Positions 4,629-9,156 of a DNA stretch of 9,156 nucleotides are shown piece by piece. The notes under the pieces were generated by a model, which saw nothing but the letters and a program-made list of their open reading frames with translations, searched no databases and was not told where the DNA came from. The translations under genes were made by a program, and so were the position numbers. The DNA is from Alphaproteobacteria bacterium. Lineage in GTDB: Bacteria; Pseudomonadota; Alphaproteobacteria; Micavibrionales; Micavibrionaceae. The stretch is from the NCBI GenBank assembly GCA_023141075.1, contig JAGLKL010000038.1, positions 1 through 9,156 of the forward strand. Reading direction: 5' to 3'. The number at the start of each line of letters is the position of its first letter. The stretch's first letter is position 1.

Positions 4629-5972
4629 ATGCAAAAATTAAAGGCTGAAAAACCGAAGGTGATCGTTTCTTTTTCGCCGCGTGAAACGGTAAGCGAGCTG
4701 GATCGGTTCATCATCGGGCAAAATGATGCAAAACGTGCCGTGGCTATTGCGCTTAGAAACCGTTGGAGACGTTCAAAACTTGACCCTGAGCTGCAGGAAG
4801 AAGTTTACCCGAAAAACATTCTGATGATCGGACCAACCGGTGTCGGGAAAACAGAAATTGCCCGACGTCTGGCCAAGCTGGCTAATGCCCCGTTTATCAA
4901 GGTGGAAGCTACTAAATTTACGGAAGTGGGTTATGTTGGCAAAGACGTAGAATCTATTATCCGCGATCTGACCGATATGGCTATACGTATGACGCAGGAA
5001 AAAATGCGCAAAACTGTGCGCGCGCAGGCCGAGATTTATGCTGAAGAGCGTGTGCTTGATGCACTGGTAGGTGATACAGCCGGAGAAGGAACACGCGCAA
5101 ATTTCCGCAAAAAGCTGCGCGATGGTGAGTTGAATGATCGCGAGATCGAGATTGACGTGCTGGATAATTCGAACCCCATGGGCAATATGATGGACGTTCC
5201 GGGCATGCCCGGTGCATCCATGGGCATGGTTAGTATCGGCGATATGTTCGGCAAGGCTTTTGGCGAACGACGCAAGAGAAAGCGTATGAGTGTACTTCAA
5301 AGCTACGATGTATTGATTGCCGAGGAATCGGATAAGCTTCTGGATGAAGACAAGGTCGTCAATGATGCTTTGGATTTGGTTCAGCAAAACGGCATCGTCT
5401 TTATCGACGAGCTCGACAAAATCACAACGCGGCAGGATGTACGTGGAGGCGATGTCTCTCGTGAAGGCGTGCAGCGTGACCTCCTCCCTTTGATTGAGGG
5501 CACAACGGTTACAACACGTCACGGGTCAGTACAAACTGATCATATTCTCTTTATTGCCAGCGGAGCATTCCATTATTCCAAGCCCTCTGACCTGCTGGCC
5601 GAATTACAAGGGCGTTTGCCTATTCGCGTGGAGCTGCGGGCTTTGACGGTTGAAGATTTTAAACGCATCTTGAAGGAAACGGAAGCCAATCTGGTTATGC
5701 AATATGAAGCCTTGATCGGTACGGAAGGTGTAACGCTCAAGTTTGAAGACGAAGCCATTGACGAAGTTGCACGGCTGTCTTTTGAAGTCAATGAGAACGT
5801 CGAGAATATCGGAGCGCGGCGGCTGCAAACCGTGATGGAGAAATTGCTCGAAGATATCAGTTTTTCCGCCAGTGATCGCGGTGGAGAAAAAATTACAATA
5901 ACTGCTGATTACGTACGCGAACAGGTTGAAGAACTGGTCAAGAGCGCTGATTTAAGTAAGTTTATTTTGTAG
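4629..5972 (+). CDS. hslU: HslU (ClpY), ATPase and unfoldase subunit of the HslUV protease
   Basis: This 447-aa AAA+ protein (E. coli HslU has 443) unfolds substrates and feeds them into the HslV peptidase in the cytoplasm. It has the N-terminal SELDRFIIGQ box, Walker A GPTGVGKT (68-75) and the pore loop GYVG (101-104). A variable I-domain spans about 110-240, with a Met/Gly-rich stretch near 183-206. Walker B is IVFIDE (256-261), the sensor region is FIASGAFHYSKPSDLLAELQ, and the arginine-finger region is GRLPIRVEL. The C-terminus ends DLSKFIL, the conserved tail that docks into HslV, so a partner peptidase is expected in the genome. hslV normally sits immediately upstream, but here the preceding 227 bp has no gene and the next upstream frame is unrelated. 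The ribosome site is poor (AAAGG about 11 nt before ATG). It converges with the gene ending at 6014. Confidence 0.97.
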   Translation: MQKLKAEKPKVIVSFSPRETVSELDRFIIGQNDAKRAVAIALRNRWRRSKLDPELQEEVYPKNILMIGPTGVGKTEIARRLAKLANAPFIKVEATKFTEVGYVGKDVESIIRDLTDMAIRMTQEKMRKTVRAQAEIYAEERVLDALVGDTAGEGTRANFRKKLRDGELNDREIEIDVLDNSNPMGNMMDVPGMPGASMGMVSIGDMFGKAFGERRKRKRMSVLQSYDVLIAEESDKLLDEDKVVNDALDLVQQNGIVFIDELDKITTRQDVRGGDVSREGVQRDLLPLIEGTTVTTRHGSVQTDHILFIASGAFHYSKPSDLLAELQGRLPIRVELRALTVEDFKRILKETEANLVMQYEALIGTEGVTLKFEDEAIDEVARLSFEVNENVENIGARRLQTVMEKLLEDISFSASDRGGEKITITADYVREQVEELVKSADLSKFIL

Positions 5973-6013
5973 AGATTATTTATATTCTGTGATGGATGCT
6001 GCCTGTAAACAGC

Positions 6014-7078
6014 CTATAACGAGCAATCGCTAAGATCGTTTTTTTGCTGTGTACGTTTATCAGCATCGTCTTTTCCATGAAGCTTACGGTGACGTAGGAG
6101 CTTTTCTTTTGCTTCAGGATCAATAGCGAATGTTTGGGCAGGAATATTGTTAATTCTCAGGCGCATATGTTTCCACTTCAGCATATCAACCGGACGCGAA
6201 ATGCTGGGAATTGCCAAGACGTAAACTGCTTGTGGATCATTAATAATATTGTCTTCAAGGATTTTATAAGGATCTGTATCACGAACCCCGGCTTTTCCAT
6301 CAAAAACCAACTGTGTCAGATACGGTTTTCCTTTTTCTGCCTTAATGTAGTTACCTTTAAGACCTTTCGTGGCCGCGCTCTCGATCGTAGTATGTGTCGG
6401 GAGAAAAGGCATAAGACGCGGAAAACCTATGATGCGTTCATTACCTGAGGCTACACCGCCAACACCGCGATGCATATCATTGTATAAACCAACCATCCCG
6501 CTTTCCGTACCAACAAAAAAGTTTCTAAACGGAACAACTGCACCGCGGTGCACAGCAAAAATCCGGTTACCGATATTTCCAGCTAATTCATGGGTACGTT
6601 TGAGTGTCTTGATCGTATCTTCCACGGAATTAATGGAAACTGTTATATAAGATCCTTGTCTCTGAGTAGCCCATTTCTCAAGGTTTTGTGCTCCATGACC
6701 ACTCATGTTTCTAAAAGATATAGGGCGTGAAGCCATCTTAAGATTGAGGCTTAACAACACCGCCTTACCTGAAAGCACAGCATTTTTAAATGCCTTAGTG
6801 TTATGATTGAAAATATGATTATCGTCGCCAAAACCTTCGGGACGCACCCAACATGCTTGGACAAACTCTTCCTCGCCATTACGATAGTGACTACGGCGAA
6901 ATGTAAGTGGAATATCATCATTCGGACTGGTGACAATCAAATGCTCTTCCTCACCGGGACGCACAGGATTAATCCCGAGAGGTTTATTTCCGCGGAAAAG
7001 GTTCTCGAATTCAGTCGCAGTCATTTCTTCGGCGTGACCGGATTTCTTATTGAATACGATTGCTGTTTCCGTTCTCAT
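6014..7078 (-). CDS. Hypothetical protein, 354 aa, no recognised family
   Basis: I do not recognise this protein. It has no signal peptide or membrane segment and is mixed alpha/beta in character. It starts MRTETAIVFNKKSGHAEEMT and ends in a Lys/Arg/Asp/Gln-rich, probably disordered tail (from about residue 325). Possible landmarks are a Gly-rich part in the middle (DMHRGVGGVASGNERIIGFP) and several short hydrophobic strands such as AVLLSLNL and AVYVLAIP. Only two cysteines are present. An AGGGTGAT ribosome site precedes the ATG. It is a single-gene unit, divergent from the M23 peptidase (96 bp apart) and convergent with hslU (41 bp between stops). The length, continuous frame and start signal support a real gene. 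The function is unknown. Confidence 0.8.
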   Translation of the reverse strand: MRTETAIVFNKKSGHAEEMTATEFENLFRGNKPLGINPVRPGEEEHLIVTSPNDDIPLTFRRSHYRNGEEEFVQACWVRPEGFGDDNHIFNHNTKAFKNAVLSGKAVLLSLNLKMASRPISFRNMSGHGAQNLEKWATQRQGSYITVSINSVEDTIKTLKRTHELAGNIGNRIFAVHRGAVVPFRNFFVGTESGMVGLYNDMHRGVGGVASGNERIIGFPRLMPFLPTHTTIESAATKGLKGNYIKAEKGKPYLTQLVFDGKAGVRDTDPYKILEDNIINDPQAVYVLAIPSISRPVDMLKWKHMRLRINNIPAQTFAIDPEAKEKLLRHRKLHGKDDADKRTQQKNDLSDCSL

Positions 7079-7115
7079 CTTATCACCCTGTCAACTTGCT
7101 TTAACTCTAGCAAAT

Positions 7116-7137
7116 TCATAATTACCCTCATAATTAC
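7116..7137. repeat. Tandem TCATAATTAC pair in the divergent promoter region
   Basis: Two copies of TCATAATTAC begin at 7116 and 7128, 12 nt apart, between the divergent hypothetical gene and the M23 peptidase. Each contains CATAAT, which resembles a -10 box, so the pair may be overlapping promoter elements or a regulator's half-sites. Either reading is tentative. Confidence 0.3.
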
Positions 7138-7140
7138 TCT

Positions 7141-7188
7141 GGCGCTTTAGGCTTTTTTTTGTTTTTATAGCTTCATGAAAAAAGCGCC
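7141..7188 (+). promoter_or_regulatory. Inverted repeat enclosing the M23 peptidase start codon
   Basis: GGCGCTTT (7141-7148) is exactly complementary to AAAGCGCC (7181-7188), and the ATG at 7175 lies in the loop close to the right arm. The span between is very T-rich and no Shine-Dalgarno sequence is present. An mRNA that includes the left arm could fold over the start and limit translation. An mRNA starting inside the loop would escape. Confidence 0.35.
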
Positions 7189-8212
7189 ATATATCATCAT
7201 CTCAATAAGTTTACTTCTGTCTTACGTAAACTTTTATAGCAAAGTTTACGCGCAAAGTCACGAAAAGCAAGAGACACCACAATTTATCTTTCCTGCAGCC
7301 TGTCATTACGGGCTGGATTGCTGGGCGGTGAATTATGTAGACGTAGACCCGAATGAGGATAAAGCTTCTGATTTTAAATGCGGTTCCAAAACCTATAATG
7401 AACATAAAGGCACGGATTTCGCTTTGGGCTCGGTTTCGCAAATGCGCGAAGGTGTAGACGTTTTGGCCGCAGCCCCCGGTAAAATTAAACGTGTTCGTGA
7501 TGGGCAAAGCGATTCGCTTAAAAGCGAGGAAGAACTGGAATCCATCCGGCAGGATAAGAAAGAATGCGGCAACGGTGTTTTGATCGATCATGGAAACGAA
7601 TTGCAGACCATGTATTGCCACCTCAAAAAAGGGTCAGTGATTGTTAAACCGCACCAAAAAGTTAAAGCCGGTCAGAAAATTGCACAGATTGGACAGTCGG
7701 GTGTAACAGAGTTTCCGCATTTGCATTTTAGTGTGCTTTGGAAAGGCGTGGTAGTTGATCCTTATACGGGAGCATTAAATACTGAAGGCTGCGGACAGAA
7801 GAAAAAGTCGATGTGGCATATCGGTCTGCCGATGAAATACGAACCTGTGGCTATATTTAATAGTGGTTTTCGAAATAAGGCTCCGGATTTTAAAGCTATT
7901 GAGCGCGGAGACGATGTTAATCCCGATATCCTGCCCTTGAACAGCGCTGCTTTTATATTCTGGGTAGGGTTTTATAATGTTGAAAAAGGCGATGAGGTGT
8001 CGCTCGAAATTTACGATCCTGACGGGCAGATATTCGGCTCACGCAAGCAGATCGTTGAAAAGACACGCGCACGGCAATATTACTTCACAGGCCGTAAGAT
8101 AGGGCGGGTGCAGCTCAAAAAAGGAACGTATAAAGGAATCGTGAAATTTTCCCGCTCCGGTAAGGGTCAAGCCGTTTCTAAAATTAAAGAATTCCGTGTG
8201 ATGGTAGAATAA
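7175..8212 (+). CDS. Secreted M23-family (LytM/peptidoglycan hydrolase-like) metallopeptidase
   Basis: This 345-aa protein starts with a signal peptide: MKK, a hydrophobic stretch IIISISLLLSY, and probable cleavage after VYA near residue 26. The M23 zinc site is visible as H77 and D81 in HKGTDFAL and H184 in HLHF, with catalytic-type H149 (YCHL) and H182. Family members cut peptide cross-links in peptidoglycan or act on other cell-envelope substrates, so the likely location is the periplasm. Six cysteines (43, 49, 69, 131, 148, 206) may form disulfides, which fits export. An insertion of about 20 charged residues (near 110-130) splits the fold. The C-terminal part (about 235-345) is a separate beta-rich domain (VSLEIYDPDGQIFGS; KGTYKGIVKFSR) that may bind a partner or the wall. 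No Shine-Dalgarno is seen before the ATG, but the signal peptide fixes this start. Confidence 0.92.
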   Translation: MKKAPYIIISISLLLSYVNFYSKVYAQSHEKQETPQFIFPAACHYGLDCWAVNYVDVDPNEDKASDFKCGSKTYNEHKGTDFALGSVSQMREGVDVLAAAPGKIKRVRDGQSDSLKSEEELESIRQDKKECGNGVLIDHGNELQTMYCHLKKGSVIVKPHQKVKAGQKIAQIGQSGVTEFPHLHFSVLWKGVVVDPYTGALNTEGCGQKKKSMWHIGLPMKYEPVAIFNSGFRNKAPDFKAIERGDDVNPDILPLNSAAFIFWVGFYNVEKGDEVSLEIYDPDGQIFGSRKQIVEKTRARQYYFTGRKIGRVQLKKGTYKGIVKFSRSGKGQAVSKIKEFRVMVE

Positions 8213-8242
8213 GGTTTTAGGTAGTGTAGTCCAAATTTTTTT

Positions 8243-8263
8243 CTAAAAGCCATTGGTTTTTAG
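8243..8263 (+). terminator. Possible terminator hairpin after the M23 gene
   Basis: CTAAAAGCC-ATT-GGTTTTTAG forms a 9-bp stem (one G-U pair) 30 nt past the peptidase stop. The U-rich stretch is part of the 3' arm rather than following it, so it could work only as a short GCC/GGT hairpin with a T tail. The remainder of 8213-8335 shows only the parA ribosome site. Confidence 0.3.
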
Positions 8264-8335
8264 ACGGTAAGTTCGTATCATAGCACGCTAGAGTCGGGAT
8301 CTATTAATTTTCCTTAAAGGAAGGAGCGCTGTGGA

Positions 8336-9156
8336 ATGCAAGCCCCACAATCTCGCGATCAAACGCCGAAAATTTTTGCTATTGCCAATCAAAAAGGCGG
8401 AGTCGGTAAGACGACTACGGCGATAAATCTGGCAACCGCATTTAGCGCCTTGGGGCATAGGGTGCTGGTAGTGGATATAGATCCGCAAGGAAACGCCGGT
8501 ACCGGGCTGGGTTTGCGCCGCTCTAGTGTGCAAAAATCCGTTTATGATGTGCTTTTCGAGCGTTGCAGTGCAGGCGAAGCAACAATGCGAACCAAGCTGC
8601 CGAGGCTCGATATTATCCCCTCTTCTGTGCATTTGGCCGGGGCAGATGTAGAGCTATCGAGCGTTATAGGACGTGAGGCACGTTTGAAGGAGGCTTTGGA
8701 AGAATGTGAGAATGGTTACGATTACATCTTTATCGATTGCCCTCCTTCTCTGAATTTCTTAACGATTAATGCACTTGTGGCCGCGCAGGCGATTATCGTA
8801 CCTTTGCAGTGTGAATTCTACGCTCTGGAAGGGCTGAGCCAACTAACCAAGACTGTAAAACTAGTTCAAAAGCATTATAATCCCGGTTTAGATATTCACG
8901 GAATCGTTTTAACCATGTATGATCGGCGTAACCGGATTACAAAATTGGTCGACAAGGACGTGCGAGGATATTTCAGGGGCACGGTCTATAAAACGACCAT
9001 TCCGCGCAATGTGCGTTTGAGCGAAGCCCCCTCTTACGGCTTGCCGGGAATTGTGTATGATATGAAAAGCGCCGGGGCGCAGGCTTATATCAAACTGGCA
9101 CGCGAAATACTCGGCAGAGGTAAACCGGTTGATACTAAGCCAAGCAACCAAAGTGA
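8336..9156 (+). CDS. parA: ParA/Soj chromosome-partitioning ATPase (3' end beyond the window)
   Basis: The frame from ATG 8336 is open to the right edge (273 codons and two bases). AAGGAG at 8321-8326 lies nine nt before this ATG and fits it; the GTG at 8331 is in another frame. The protein has the deviant Walker A KGGVGKTT (20-27), VVDIDPQGNAGTGLGL, Walker B-like YIFIDCPPSLNFLTINAL, PLQCEFYALEGL and the late block IPRNVRLSEAPSYG. These are all typical of chromosomal ParA/Soj, which dimerises on ATP, binds DNA and moves ParB-parS complexes during segregation. Family proteins are about 255-270 aa, so only a few residues should be missing. parB is expected next. In many bacteria rsmG precedes parA; here an M23 peptidase does. 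A plasmid-type ParA is less likely because there is no N-terminal HTH extension. Confidence 0.95.
   Translation, partial: MQAPQSRDQTPKIFAIANQKGGVGKTTTAINLATAFSALGHRVLVVDIDPQGNAGTGLGLRRSSVQKSVYDVLFERCSAGEATMRTKLPRLDIIPSSVHLAGADVELSSVIGREARLKEALEECENGYDYIFIDCPPSLNFLTINALVAAQAIIVPLQCEFYALEGLSQLTKTVKLVQKHYNPGLDIHGIVLTMYDRRNRITKLVDKDVRGYFRGTVYKTTIPRNVRLSEAPSYGLPGIVYDMKSAGAQAYIKLAREILGRGKPVDTKPSNQS

Noticed and set aside
4773..5522. Minus-strand 249-aa reading frame
   Set aside because: It is the shadow of hslU, whose sequence is unmistakable across this span.
8288..8632. Minus-strand 114-aa frame at the parA start
   Set aside because: It is opposite the ParA Walker A region; the ParA frame is clearly the coding one.

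Overview
The window looks like bacterial DNA, most likely from an alphaproteobacterium of moderate G+C content. The grounds are a chromosomal-type ParA, an HslU with the canonical pore loop and C-terminal tail, a CobB-type sirtuin and a tRNA-Gly(GCC) remnant. The lineage is inferred from these families and no closer placement is claimed.

The window has two parts. The left third (1 to about 3248) reads as the right end of an integrated mobile element. From the outside inward it has a 48-nt 3' remnant of tRNA-Gly(GCC) (the attachment site), a tyrosine integrase pointing inward, a 263-bp spacer, and a three-gene overlapping operon. That operon encodes an AlpA/excisionase-type HTH protein, a CHC2 zinc-finger primase subunit and a short Toprim protein. 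Further left, on the plus strand, is a tracrRNA-like sequence whose architecture closely follows the Neisseria meningitidis type II-C tracrRNA. At the very edge is the first 37 codons of a divergently transcribed cas9, including the RuvC-I motif. No second copy of the tRNA remnant lies to its left within the window, so the element's other end should be beyond position 1. That would place the Cas9 system inside the element, which is the most interesting reading of the window. Two 8-bp words (CTTTAAAG seven times, CCTTATAG or its complement six times) are confined to 390-1660 and are not explained by coding alone.

The rest (3249-9156) looks like ordinary chromosome. It holds the old tRNA terminator, a sirtuin deacylase (minus), a small Cys/Asp-rich protein of unknown function (plus), hslU without an adjacent hslV (plus), an unrecognised 354-aa protein (minus), a secreted M23 metallopeptidase (plus) and a ParA/Soj partition ATPase running off the right edge (plus).

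Working relationships: the integrase and AlpA-like protein would move the element. The CHC2 and Toprim pieces look like a reduced replication primase. The tracrRNA and Cas9 would give crRNA-guided DNA cleavage, with the cas1/cas2 genes and array expected to the left. The host-side genes are a mixed set of single transcription units with no evident shared pathway.
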